A stretch of 26,751 nt of DNA from CALMEH01 sp964548225 (GTDB taxonomy: Bacteria; Acidobacteriota; Blastocatellia; Pyrinomonadales; Pyrinomonadaceae), in NCBI GenBank assembly GCA_964548225.1, contig CAZJQP010000072.1, forward strand, positions 1 to 26,751. The letters run 5' to 3'. Below the pieces are notes generated by a model that was given only the letters and a program-made list of their open reading frames with translations, made no database searches and was not told where the DNA came from. Positions 15,762-23,694 of the stretch are shown here, one piece after another (within the stretch, counting starts at the first letter, position 1; every line of letters begins with the position of its first letter). A program made the position numbers and the translations under genes.

Positions 15762-17267
15762 TTATTTTCCAATCAAATCCTCCGCCTTGATTTGTGCTTT
15801 CGACTGCGCTTCGGAAGAAATCAGCGCAACGCCGACGCGGTTTTTGCCTTGCATATAGGTTTTTACATAACGCACGATTTCCTCACGCGAAACAGCGCGA
15901 AGATTTTTGTGATAACCGCGAAAATATTCGATTCCGGTTGAACTCCACCAAAACCCGAGTGTGTGCGCGTAATCGGAAAGTTTTTCACGTTCAAAAAGGT
16001 CGCGCGATTCCAAAATCGTTTTCGCGTTTTCCAATTCTTCATCGGTAAAATAATCAGCTTTATCAAATTGCGCGAGTTCGGCGTAAAACGCTCTTACCGA
16101 ATCTTTCGCTTTTTCGGGCGAAGTTACGAGTGTTGCCTGAATCGGTCCGACATTGCGCTGTGTGTAATAACCCAAATCTGCCGAAACGGTCAAACCCGAA
16201 TCAACCAATGCGCGTTGAAAGCGCGAATCCGGCTGAGAAATGATGTATGAAAAAACGTCTGCCGCATATGTTGCCGCATCGTCTTTGCCGATTGAAGGAC
16301 CGTGCCAGCCGATTTGAATCAGGACATTTTGCACGGGTTGTTCAACGATTACGCCTTCGCTTTTCGTCAATGCCGGATGTTCGACAAGCGGAAACTCCTT
16401 AAAAACATTAGTTTTGCGGCGTTCCCAACTTCCAAAAGTTTGTTCGGCAAATTTAAATATCTCTTCGGGATTAACGTCGCCGGTTACAATAAGCGCGGAA
16501 TTGTCGGGCGTGTAATAGCGAGATTGAATAATCCGCATTTTGTCGGTTGTTGCAGATAGAACTGTGGCGCGTGTGCCGAGCGCGTTTTTGCGCGTCGGAT
16601 ATTTGTAAAACAGTTTATCGGTCATCGCTTGATTGAGATAGTAAAACGGATTTGATTCATTGCGGTCAATTTCGCCGATGACGACTTGGATTTCTTGCTG
16701 AAATTCTTCTTCATCGAAATTCGGATAACGAATTGCGTCATTAATTTGCCGCATCGCTGTTTTGGCGTATGCGCTGGTCGTCGTGTAGTAATAATTAACG
16801 ACTTCCTCGCGTGTTGTGCCGTTTGAAATGCTTAGTTGGTCGGAATCATCGAGATAAGAAACGTTGCCGATAGAATTTTTCAAACTCAAAGGCGTGGCAC
16901 ACATCCGTTTGCCCAATTCGCTCAGACCTCTGCCGCTGTTTAGAACGCTTTCACATTGATAAAGCAAGCTCGCCTGATTCGGTTTGAAAAACATATGTTC
17001 ATAAAGATGCGACAAACCGTTTAATTCCGGCGGCTCGGTAAATGAACCGTTTCTGACAGCTAGTTCGACCGTTACAATCGGCACGGACGCATCCGGCAAA
17101 ACGATGATTTCCATTCCGTTTCCCAGAGTTTTATTAACAAACGGCGAATCGTTTGTTTGTGTCGAAGTCTTTGTCGGCGCGGTTTGCGTAGCTCTCGGAG
17201 CTTGTGCAAAACTGAAACTTGAAAGAATCGAAAAGATTAAAAGCGAAGATAAGAAAATTTTTTTCAC
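15762..17267 (-). CDS. M16 zinc metallopeptidase, catalytic subunit
   Basis: 501 residues with a signal peptide (to about FAQ, 22). The inverted zinc motif HxxEH is intact as His87-Leu-Tyr-Glu90-His91 in LNGLSHLYEHMFFKP, and the downstream acidic segment EEEFQQEIQVVIGEIDR (about 186-202) should hold the third zinc ligand. An insertion of about 30 residues (about 103-135) separates the two compared with short M16B enzymes. The domain-two block DNSALIVTGDVNPEEIF is typical. It should cleave peptides in the periplasm together with the degenerate partner downstream. The start is GTG with GGAGTAA about 7 bases upstream. Confidence 0.92.
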   Translation of the reverse strand: MKKIFLSSLLIFSILSSFSFAQAPRATQTAPTKTSTQTNDSPFVNKTLGNGMEIIVLPDASVPIVTVELAVRNGSFTEPPELNGLSHLYEHMFFKPNQASLLYQCESVLNSGRGLSELGKRMCATPLSLKNSIGNVSYLDDSDQLSISNGTTREEVVNYYYTTTSAYAKTAMRQINDAIRYPNFDEEEFQQEIQVVIGEIDRNESNPFYYLNQAMTDKLFYKYPTRKNALGTRATVLSATTDKMRIIQSRYYTPDNSALIVTGDVNPEEIFKFAEQTFGSWERRKTNVFKEFPLVEHPALTKSEGVIVEQPVQNVLIQIGWHGPSIGKDDAATYAADVFSYIISQPDSRFQRALVDSGLTVSADLGYYTQRNVGPIQATLVTSPEKAKDSVRAFYAELAQFDKADYFTDEELENAKTILESRDLFEREKLSDYAHTLGFWWSSTGIEYFRGYHKNLRAVSREEIVRYVKTYMQGKNRVGVALISSEAQSKAQIKAEDLIGK

Positions 17268-17366
17268 GAAAAATTACTCCAAAATAAAGTGAAATCCGAA
17301 TTTTTTAATACGCTTGAGAAGCGAATAAAGTTATTCCAATTAAAAGTAACACAAGGAGACAAAAAA

Positions 17367-17582
17367 ATGGAACGCGATAATATGATGCACGGAGCGCGAA
17401 CGGCGTTGAATCAAAATATGGAAATGCGCGAATGGTGCGAACTTTTTCTAAAATCAAAAGCCCGCGAAGAAAATGCGACAATGACTGACGAAGAGTTTGA
17501 AAAATACTGGAAATATCACAAACCGGAAATAATGCACGCTGGCGCGGCGGAAGCGGTTCAAGCGTATAAGGCAAGAAAGTGA
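17367..17582 (+). CDS. Small hypothetical protein
   Basis: 71 residues, charged, with no signal peptide or membrane helix. It includes a predicted helical centre (MREWCELFLKSKAREENA), then MTDEEFEKYWKYHKPEI and an Ala-rich end. I do not recognise a family. The ATG at 17367 is chosen because AAGGAG lies 8 bases upstream; an in-frame GTG at 17289 has no ribosome site. It diverges from the M16 catalytic gene. The last three codons and the stop lie inside the left arm of hairpin B, so its C-terminus (ARK) is repeat-encoded. Confidence 0.6.
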   Translation: MERDNMMHGARTALNQNMEMREWCELFLKSKAREENATMTDEEFEKYWKYHKPEIMHAGAAEAVQAYKARK

Positions 17583-17641
17583 GAAAGCGAGAAGGGAAGA
17601 TAAGAAAATCTCCTCACTTTCTTGCTTTCTCACTTTCTTGC
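17571..17641. repeat. Tandem-motif hairpin B (AGAAAG/GAGAAAG arms)
   Basis: A perfect 18-bp stem: 17571-17588 pairs with 17624-17641. Arms consist of GAAAG(C/T)-type units repeated in tandem. It lies between two convergent genes, covers the stop of the small gene on the left and ends 4 bp before the stop of the nuclease gene on the right, so it may act as a bidirectional terminator. Confidence 0.85.
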
Positions 17642-17644
17642 TTT

Positions 17645-19546
17645 CTATTTTGCTGCGACCTTTTCGTCAAACTGAAAATAACCGATTGCAGGGTCGTGGT
17701 CTGAGTATTTCTCGACTCTCGAAGCATCGCCGCGATAACTTTCGGGATAGTCGGCGTTTATCCGCACGAAGCCGAAGCCAACGAGGTGTTTTTTCAGACT
17801 TTCGGAAATAATAAAATGGTCGAGAACCTGTGCGTTGCCGTCGAAGGTGTAGGAGTATCGTTGGTTTTTATCAATCATATCAACCAACGCGGTCATATCG
17901 GGATTGACTAAATCTTCGCTCGCCAAGAGAACTTGGTCTTTTGGTGCGGGCGTTCCTTTAATTGTGCCGATGAGATCAACTACGCCGTCGTTAAACTGAA
18001 AAGCGTTAAAATCTCCGAGCAGAATTATCTTTTCGTTAGCATCGGCTTTTTGGCGTTCCTGCACGAAATTTGCCAGAAATTCGGCTTGTTTCTGCCGTTT
18101 TGTGCGGACGCGCAAAGTTTCGCTTCCTAAAAATGATTTCAAGTGATTAGCAACAACCGTAAAAGCAAAAGGTTGATTGGTTTTCGGGTCGTTTATCGTT
18201 GCCCGAAGCATTAGCGGCGGACGGTCGTTTAAGATTTCCTCGGATTTCTTTTCGGGATTGATAAATTTCTCTTCTTTGCCGAATTGTTTGACTTCCACGA
18301 CATTGACACGCGCTGTTTTGACCAAGAATCCGACATCAATTCCGCGCCCGTCGTTGCCGTCTGTCAAGTAGGCTTCATATTTCGGGTCGGGTTTTCCGGC
18401 GGCGGTCGTGTCTTCGTTAATTCGTTTTGCCAAACGCTTCAATCCGGCGAGATTTTCAGCTTCGACAACGCCGATTATGTCAGGATTTTGCATATATTCG
18501 CGCACGGCAAGCGAGATTTTTTTCATACGCCTTTCAAAGGCTTCGGTTGTTACGATGTCTTCCTTGATTGCCGGATCGTCTTCATCATCAAAAAAGTTTT
18601 CGAGATTCATTCCGACGAGTGAAAACTGCCGTTCATTCGGCGGCGAAACGGGTTTCGGTTTGAGCAGATTTGAAACTTCGGGTTTTGTGCCGGCATCGGT
18701 CAAAATTGTGTATTTTTGATAGCCGTAGTGCATTACGCCCGTCAGATTTTTGATTAACGCGCCACTCATAACTTCGATTGATTGCGCTCCGAGTTGGTCA
18801 TCGGAATCTATCCGAAGCGTTTCGGGGTTGCCGTCAAAAATTGGCATTTTCGGAAAGTTTTTCTTTAAATCTTCTTTATCTTTATCCTTCATAAAGAAAA
18901 CGTCGTAAATATCCATTCCCAATTCCCGAAAAGGTCTGGGTGTGCCTTTTAGAACCGCATAAAAAACGCCGTCTGACGCGGAAGTCGCGGTTTTATCATC
19001 AATTCTGCCTTTGGTCGGCGCGACAACGGTTAATTCGCTGACCGCAACGCGCATTCCTTCGTATTTTTCGAGTTGATAAATCTGATTTGCGGCAAAATCG
19101 GCGGTCGTTAAAACAATCTGTTTCGGCAAAGCGTTATTTGACGAGATAACTTTTATCGAATCAACGCCTTTTTTCATCGAAACTTGTGTTACGGACAAAC
19201 TTGCCGGCTCAGCTTTCGGGACAAATTCCATCACCATGCCCGTGAGCGTTACGAGATTTCCGATAGTCGCTTTTTCGTCCGGTTCGCTTCCCGTGAAAAC
19301 CATCATTCCTTCGCTCGTCGCCGGATTTCCGTCGGTTTGGTCGTCAGGGGTTTGCAAAAAAAATCCGTTTTTTATCCGCGCCGTAACGATTCCCGTAACT
19401 TTGACGCTCTCGCCGTTAAAAGGCGAAATATATTTATCGCCCTGAATTTCGCTGATTTTGCGCTCCTTTTGCGCTTCGGCGGCAGACACGAAAACTGAAA
19501 TGCTCAAAAATAAAACCGAAAGAATTTTTTTCATAGATTGATTCAT
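17645..19546 (-). CDS. Secreted OB-fold endonuclease/exonuclease/phosphatase nuclease (ExeM-like)
   Basis: 633 residues. A signal peptide (MKKILSVLFLSISVFVSAAEA-Q; an in-frame ATG four codons in is equally plausible as start) precedes an OB-fold module (about 30-135, ISEIQGDKYISPFNGESVKVTGIV, GFFLQTPDDQ). The EEP catalytic domain spans about 310-625: NLENFFDDEDDP, VVEAENLAGL (catalytic Glu), ILLGDFNAF and YSDHDPAIG (Asp-His). This is the layout of ExeM/NucH-type extracellular DNases. It would degrade extracellular DNA and release nucleotides or phosphate. The next gene upstream is a second, unrelated secreted nuclease. Confidence 0.88.
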   Translation of the reverse strand: MNQSMKKILSVLFLSISVFVSAAEAQKERKISEIQGDKYISPFNGESVKVTGIVTARIKNGFFLQTPDDQTDGNPATSEGMMVFTGSEPDEKATIGNLVTLTGMVMEFVPKAEPASLSVTQVSMKKGVDSIKVISSNNALPKQIVLTTADFAANQIYQLEKYEGMRVAVSELTVVAPTKGRIDDKTATSASDGVFYAVLKGTPRPFRELGMDIYDVFFMKDKDKEDLKKNFPKMPIFDGNPETLRIDSDDQLGAQSIEVMSGALIKNLTGVMHYGYQKYTILTDAGTKPEVSNLLKPKPVSPPNERQFSLVGMNLENFFDDEDDPAIKEDIVTTEAFERRMKKISLAVREYMQNPDIIGVVEAENLAGLKRLAKRINEDTTAAGKPDPKYEAYLTDGNDGRGIDVGFLVKTARVNVVEVKQFGKEEKFINPEKKSEEILNDRPPLMLRATINDPKTNQPFAFTVVANHLKSFLGSETLRVRTKRQKQAEFLANFVQERQKADANEKIILLGDFNAFQFNDGVVDLIGTIKGTPAPKDQVLLASEDLVNPDMTALVDMIDKNQRYSYTFDGNAQVLDHFIISESLKKHLVGFGFVRINADYPESYRGDASRVEKYSDHDPAIGYFQFDEKVAAK

Positions 19547-19622
19547 AACTTTTAGAAATTGAAACCGAATCGGCGAATCTTTGATGCTTAATTTACATCA
19601 AACGAAACATTAAAATGCAGAA

Positions 19623-19696
19623 AACCACGAATTAACACGAAAGAAACACGAAAATTTCGGAAACCGTTTCGTGGTTTTTCGTGTTAATTCGCGGTT
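19623..19696. repeat. Tandem-motif hairpin C (CACGAA-type arms)
   Basis: Arms at 19623-19653 and 19667-19696 pair along nearly the full length with few mismatches and one indel. Units are AACACGAA-like. It lies between the two nuclease genes, upstream of the ExeM-like gene. Confidence 0.8.
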
Positions 19697-19712
19697 AAAA
19701 TATCACTCCAAA

Positions 19713-21431
19713 CTATTGCAAATCGCGCCGCCGTTCGATAATTGCTTGCGTATTTATCGGAATTTCGCTAAAGAAATTATAACCCGTCAGAACCTCGACG
19801 GCATCAACCGTTACGCGATATTGCCGCCACGGAGCATTGATGTTGAGCGGCGGAAAATTCGGCACGATTTGCCCGAAAGCGCGTGTGCTGCGATTGATTC
19901 TTGACAAATCATTTGTGCCGTTCGGCAAAACAAGCACGACTTTCCAAGTATATTGCGGCACGACGATTCTACCTTGCGCGATTGTCCCGATGTTGCCGAC
20001 ACCTCCCGTAATAATGTAAAGTTCGTTGCCTTGTGCGGCTAAAGTCCGGCAATAGCTTTCGAGTTCTTCCCAAGGACCTTGATTGTTGGCAGCGAGTTGC
20101 GGCACGAAATTGGTCATCAAAAACGTCGCCGAATTGTTCGGAACGGAATTTGTCCTATCGCCCGAAGGACACATATGTCCGCGGTCATAGCCCGAACCCG
20201 AATAATCGTTGTCCTGAACCTGATACCAACCCGCAGGCAAAGCCGGATCGGGACGATAATCGTCTTGACGCGGTGTCGTGCCAATCCAACTGCTGTCTAA
20301 ACGCCACGCAACCCAGCGCGGTGTTGCCGTGCTTCGGTTGTAGGAAAGAGTGTATTGCGGTTTGACCATTAAATAATTGTTTTCATTAGCAACATTGGTC
20401 GTCGCATTGGTCGGATTGCCCAACAAAAGCGGATCTTCACCGGCAATCGGCGCGTTAATCGTCAAATTAATCGTAACATTCGCGCTTCTGCCCTCAGCGT
20501 CCGAAGCCGTTGCCGAAACGCTCGTCGGACCGCCGGGCGTGTTGCCGGGAATCGTATATGAATACGAAAAAACATTATCTCCGGCAGTTACGTCGCCATT
20601 TGTTCCGTTGTCAAAAAATTGCTGGCTTGCCGAACCACCGATGTTGGTCAGATTTCCAACGACGGTAATATTCGTGCTTGGCGGATTTGATGCGGGAAAC
20701 ACCGAAACGGTCAAAAGCGTTTGGGCATTCGGCGCAACCGTGCTTGGCGATGCCGCACCATTGGCTAAAATGGTTGTGCCACCGCCGCCGCAAGTTACCG
20801 GCGCAGTTGCCGCGTTGCGCGGAGCGGAAGGCGTTAAAGTCGAAAAATCGTTGGCGTTGTTGTCTGTGTCCTGACAACCGTTGGTCAAACGTGCTTTGCT
20901 GTTGTCGCCGGTTGTCGGCGCGGCAGTCATAACCGCCGTTTCAATAAAAGCGTTGGTCGCCGAACCATAGCCGACGGAATCAATGATAACGCCCGTATTT
21001 AATGCGCCTTGACGAATCGCCAAACCGCCACCGGTTGCCGACATCGAACAGGTGCAAGTCGTCGGATTATAAGTGGTATTGGGTGTAACAGTGCCGTTAT
21101 AAACAGTTGACGCAATCAGATAATAACCACCTGCCGGAACAATCGTGCTAGTCGTCCATTCGACAAACGCAACATCATTCGTGCCGGCGGCAGAACGATA
21201 AACAACCCGATAGCCATTTAAATCAACGCTACTCGAACTCGTGTTATGAAGCTCGATAAATTCATCATTTGCAGTATTACCGGATGTATCGCCCGTAACT
21301 TGAAATTGGCTGATAACTAAATGCGGCGAAACCAAATCGGTTTCATTTGCCTGCACGCCGCTTTCATAATTTAATGCAACGCAAATCGAAATCAAAGTCA
21401 GAACGACTAAACAAAAATAAAACTTTCTCAT
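19713..21431 (-). CDS. Secreted DNA/RNA non-specific endonuclease with lamin-tail domain
   Basis: 572 residues from the chosen ATG. A signal peptide (MRKFYFCLVVLTLISICVAL...) precedes a lamin-tail (LTD) domain (about 35-140: LVISQFQVTGD, DEFIELHNTSSSSVDLNGYRV). An Ig-like linker domain (about 225-325) follows, then a NUC1-type betabetaalpha-metal nuclease (about 350-570) with YDRGHMCPSGDR (catalytic His in DRGH) and TNFVPQLAANNQGPWEELE (metal-binding Asn). Known members cut DNA and RNA outside the cell. An in-frame ATG at 21509 would add 26 residues before the signal peptide and lies in a putative -10 box, so it is disfavoured. Confidence 0.88.
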   Translation of the reverse strand: MRKFYFCLVVLTLISICVALNYESGVQANETDLVSPHLVISQFQVTGDTSGNTANDEFIELHNTSSSSVDLNGYRVVYRSAAGTNDVAFVEWTTSTIVPAGGYYLIASTVYNGTVTPNTTYNPTTCTCSMSATGGGLAIRQGALNTGVIIDSVGYGSATNAFIETAVMTAAPTTGDNSKARLTNGCQDTDNNANDFSTLTPSAPRNAATAPVTCGGGGTTILANGAASPSTVAPNAQTLLTVSVFPASNPPSTNITVVGNLTNIGGSASQQFFDNGTNGDVTAGDNVFSYSYTIPGNTPGGPTSVSATASDAEGRSANVTINLTINAPIAGEDPLLLGNPTNATTNVANENNYLMVKPQYTLSYNRSTATPRWVAWRLDSSWIGTTPRQDDYRPDPALPAGWYQVQDNDYSGSGYDRGHMCPSGDRTNSVPNNSATFLMTNFVPQLAANNQGPWEELESYCRTLAAQGNELYIITGGVGNIGTIAQGRIVVPQYTWKVVLVLPNGTNDLSRINRSTRAFGQIVPNFPPLNINAPWRQYRVTVDAVEVLTGYNFFSEIPINTQAIIERRRDLQ

Positions 21432-21504
21432 AAAAAAACTAAATAAAATGTTCTCGATTACCAAAATAAAATGGAGGGCAGAATTATCGGTAAGTTTAGT
21501 TTTT

Positions 21505-21554
21505 ATCATATTCCGCCTCTAATCCCAAACAAAAAACTGTTAAATAGCCATTAA
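21505..21554 (-). promoter_or_regulatory. Possible two-copy Pho box and -10 for the NUC1-type nuclease
   Basis: On the minus strand TTAATG (21554-21549) and TTAACA (21543-21538) are offset by exactly 11 bp, like the stronger three-copy box before phoU. TATGAT (21510-21505) is a good -10 downstream. A third, poorly conserved TT-starting unit could lie one more step down. Regulation by PhoB is inferred. Confidence 0.4.
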
Positions 21555-21642
21555 ATCGTAAGTTTTTTAGTTTTCGATTTATTTTCAGCGCATCTTTTAG
21601 CGGTTTATTTTGGGCGAATCAGAAGTCAACCGCGCCAATAAA

Positions 21643-21822
21643 TCACTCATTTACCACAAGAAACTTCTCAACCATCTGAGGGAGAAGTTCGCGCACCTGA
21701 GCGAACTCTTCCTTCATCTGAGTGAACTCTTCCCTCATCTGAGCGAACTCTTCCCTCATCTGAGCGAACTCTTCCCTCATCTGAGCGAACTTCTCCCTCA
21801 GGTGAGCGAACTCTTCCTTCAT
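21643..21822 (-). CDS. Possible coiled-coil heptad-repeat ORF (possibly 5'-truncated)
   Basis: From the first ATG the minus strand reads 59 residues made of heptads M(R/K)EEFAQ, with Met and Phe spaced 4-3 as in a coiled coil; it ends in MVEKFLVVNE. The frame is open further upstream to 21921 (RLFRALKQLLSEKFLEVNEEF) without ATG, GTG or TTG, and there runs into the arm of hairpin D. That pattern fits a gene whose 5' end was cut by repeat insertion. The plus strand is also open but puts Pro in most heptads, which disfavours it as a helix. I know no family for it. Confidence 0.4.
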   Translation of the reverse strand: MKEEFAHLREKFAQMREEFAQMREEFAQMREEFTQMKEEFAQVRELLPQMVEKFLVVNE

Positions 21823-21861
21823 CTGAGCGAACTCTTCATTTACCTCAAGGAACTTCTCGCT
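21643..21861. repeat. 21-bp tandem repeat, about ten units
   Basis: The minus-strand unit is close to TTCGCTCAGATGAGGGAAGAG. Three central copies are identical; flanking copies diverge progressively, but no indel breaks the 21-bp (7-codon) phase. The outermost units both read like GGTAAATGA. Confidence 0.9.
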
Positions 21862-21867
21862 TAGAAG

Positions 21868-22045
21868 CTGTTTTAAAGCTCTAAAAAGCCGGATGATTGT
21901 GAGCAGATTATCAATTATTAATTATCAATTATCAATTATATTTTAGGGGTTTATAAGTATAACCCCGACAATTTAATTGCTAATTGGTAGTTGATAATTG
22001 ATAATGCCGTGCTTTGTTTCCTAAGCATCTTGAGTTTTAAAACAG
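21868..22045. repeat. Nested inverted repeats; hairpin D (ATTATCAATT-type arms) in the gap before phoU
   Basis: The 390-bp stretch 21823-22212 has no clear gene beyond the open upstream part of the heptad frame. Its main structure is a hairpin with arms 21907-21939 and 21973-22005 (28 of 33 positions match) made of ATTATCA-like units, with a smaller GGGGTT...AACCCC hairpin in the loop. Outer arms 21868-21881 and 22032-22045 match at 13 of 14 positions, giving a nested palindrome of about 180 bp. The Pho box follows. Confidence 0.75.
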
Positions 22046-22094
22046 TTTTTTAGGTAAAGAAACTCTTCATCCATCCGTTTGAAACTCTTTTTAA

Positions 22095-22123
22095 TTAACA
22101 TCTATTTAACATTCTGTTCACAT
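22095..22123 (+). promoter_or_regulatory. Pho box upstream of phoU-phoB-phoR
   Basis: Three heptamers TTAACAT (22095), TTAACAT (22106) and TTCACAT (22117) repeat at exactly 11-bp steps, the arrangement of PhoB/PhoP binding sites (compare the TTAACA-type repeats of Bacillus Pho boxes). A possible -10 TATGCT follows at 22143-22148. It implies autoregulation of the downstream cluster. Confidence 0.75.
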
Positions 22124-22212
22124 CGCCTTAAAAGCAGAGGTTTATGCTCAAAAAAGAATTTCAAACGATTCACGCTTTTATAAAAAGATGTTTTGTTCTA
22201 AATTTTTAATTA

Positions 22213-22869
22213 ATGGAGCAGAGAAAATTGTTAGAGCGTGAACTTGACATCTTGCGCGACCGCCTTCTTTTGATGGGCGGTGAAACAGAACTTGCATTGC
22301 AACGTGCAATGCACGCGCTCGTCGTGCGCGACAGCGAAGTTGCCAATCAAGTGATTGAACGCGATAGTGTGATTGACCGTCTGGAACTCGAAATTGACCG
22401 TTTGAGCGTTGAAGTTTTGACGCTTCGCCGTCCGGTTGCGAAAGAATTGCGGCTGGTGCTTTCGATATTTAAAATCACGCCGATTCTCGAACGCATCGCC
22501 GACCACGCGACAAGCATTGCCCGCGCCGCGCTCGAATTAAACGATGAGCCGGAGCTTAAAAATTATGCCGAACTCAGCGAAATGAGCGAACGCGCCTTGG
22601 AAATGCTGCAATCCGCGCTCGATGCTTTTACGACAAACGATTCGGAAAAAGCGCGAAAATTGATTGAAAAAGACGAAGAAGTTGACAAGATTTATGATTC
22701 GTTGGTTACGCAATTATTGAAAACAATGTCGCAAGACGCGGCAAAATCGGCGCGTCTTGCGCGATTGCTGTTCGTTGCCAAAAACCTCGAACGCATCGGC
22801 GATTATGTCAAAGACGTTTGCGAGCTGACGGTTTATATGAAGGAAGCGGTTTTTATAAAACACCAGTAG
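22213..22869 (+). CDS. phoU: Phosphate signalling protein PhoU
   Basis: A 218-residue protein made of two three-helix PhoU repeats. Each repeat shows the metal-binding E(R)xxD signature: LERIADHATSIAR (about 93-105) and LERIGDYVKDVCE (about 194-206). PhoU links the PstSCAB transporter to PhoR and restrains phosphate-starvation signalling. The pst genes are not in this window, so here phoU is paired directly with phoB and phoR. No Shine-Dalgarno is evident. The Pho box lies about 90 bp upstream. Confidence 0.95.
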   Translation: MEQRKLLERELDILRDRLLLMGGETELALQRAMHALVVRDSEVANQVIERDSVIDRLELEIDRLSVEVLTLRRPVAKELRLVLSIFKITPILERIADHATSIARAALELNDEPELKNYAELSEMSERALEMLQSALDAFTTNDSEKARKLIEKDEEVDKIYDSLVTQLLKTMSQDAAKSARLARLLFVAKNLERIGDYVKDVCELTVYMKEAVFIKHQ

Positions 22870-22878
22870 TCGTTTCAA

Positions 22879-22938
22879 GGTTCAAAGTTCAAGGTTCAAA
22901 GTTTTTGGATTTGAACTTTGCACCTTGAACTTTGAACT
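22879..22938. repeat. Tandem-motif hairpin E (GTTCAAA-type arms)
   Basis: Arms of about 25-28 bp (22879-22905 and 22911-22938) are built of GTTCAAAG/GTTCAAGG units and pair with few mismatches around a very short loop. It fills almost the whole spacer between phoU and phoB. Confidence 0.85.
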
Positions 22939-22943
22939 AATTT

Positions 22944-23627
22944 ATGCACGAAATTCTAATTATCGAAGACGATGCGGACATTGCCGAAAGTTTGCATTAT
23001 AATTTTAAGCGTGAAGGTTTTCGTCCCGTGATTGCCGAATCGGGCGAAAAAGGTTTGCGGTTTGCGCTCGATCAAAAAAAACCGCCGTCGCTGATTATTC
23101 TCGATTTGATGCTGCCGGGAATGAGTGGAATGGAGCTTTGCCGAAGGTTGCGGCGCGAAAGTTTAACCGAAAAAACACCGATAATTATGCTCACGGCAAA
23201 AGCCGCCGAAACCGATAAAATTACCGGATTAGAACTCGGCGCAGATGATTATATTGTCAAACCTTTTTCGGTAAAAGAAGTAATTGCAAGAGTTCGCGCA
23301 GTTCTGCGGCGCGTCGAAAAAGAAACGATTCAAAAATATTCGGACGAACGGCTTTCGATTGATTTTGACGATATGCGTATTCTTTGCGGCGGCGAGGACG
23401 TAAAATTGACGCGCAAGGAATTTTCGCTTCTTGCATATTTGATAAAATCCACCGGACGAGTTGCCACGCGCCAAAATCTGCTCGATTCGGTTTGGGGTTA
23501 TAATTATTTCGGCGACACGCGCACGCTCGACGTTCACATTCGCCGTCTGCGCCAAAAACTCGGCGATTGCGGAAGCTGTATCGAAACCGTCGTCGGCATC
23601 GGCTATCGGTTTATTGGCTGTAAATAA
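22944..23627 (+). CDS. phoB: OmpR/PhoB-family response regulator
   Basis: 227 residues. The receiver domain (1-120) has the acidic pocket Glu8-Asp9-Asp10, phosphoacceptor Asp54 in LIILDLMLPGMSG, the conserved Thr of IIMLTAK and Lys of YIVKPFS. The winged-helix DNA-binding domain (about 130-225) ends in TLDVHIRRLRQKLGD...VVGIGYRF, typical of OmpR/PhoB. Position between phoU and a PAS-HisKA kinase identifies it as the PhoB-type regulator, which would bind the Pho boxes noted here. No Shine-Dalgarno is visible between hairpin E and the ATG. Confidence 0.92.
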   Translation: MHEILIIEDDADIAESLHYNFKREGFRPVIAESGEKGLRFALDQKKPPSLIILDLMLPGMSGMELCRRLRRESLTEKTPIIMLTAKAAETDKITGLELGADDYIVKPFSVKEVIARVRAVLRRVEKETIQKYSDERLSIDFDDMRILCGGEDVKLTRKEFSLLAYLIKSTGRVATRQNLLDSVWGYNYFGDTRTLDVHIRRLRQKLGDCGSCIETVVGIGYRFIGCK

Positions 23628-23694
23628 GTAAGCAGTAAGCGGTGAGCAGTCAGCAGAGTTTGAATGTTTTACTGCTCACCGCTTACTGCTTACT
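23627..23694. repeat. Tandem-motif hairpin F (GTAAGCAGT-type arms)
   Basis: A perfect 24-bp stem, 23627-23650 with 23671-23694, around a 20-base loop. Units are AGTAAGC/GGTGAGC-like. It begins at the last base of the phoB stop and ends 11 bp before the phoR start, and it encodes a spurious N-terminal extension (MFYCSPLTAYCSLK) in the phoR frame. Confidence 0.9.

Noticed and set aside
21610..21864. Plus-strand 84-residue ORF with HLSELFP heptads
   Set aside because: It needs a TTG start, places Pro in most heptads and has no ribosome site; the minus-strand reading is a better coiled coil. It cannot be fully excluded.
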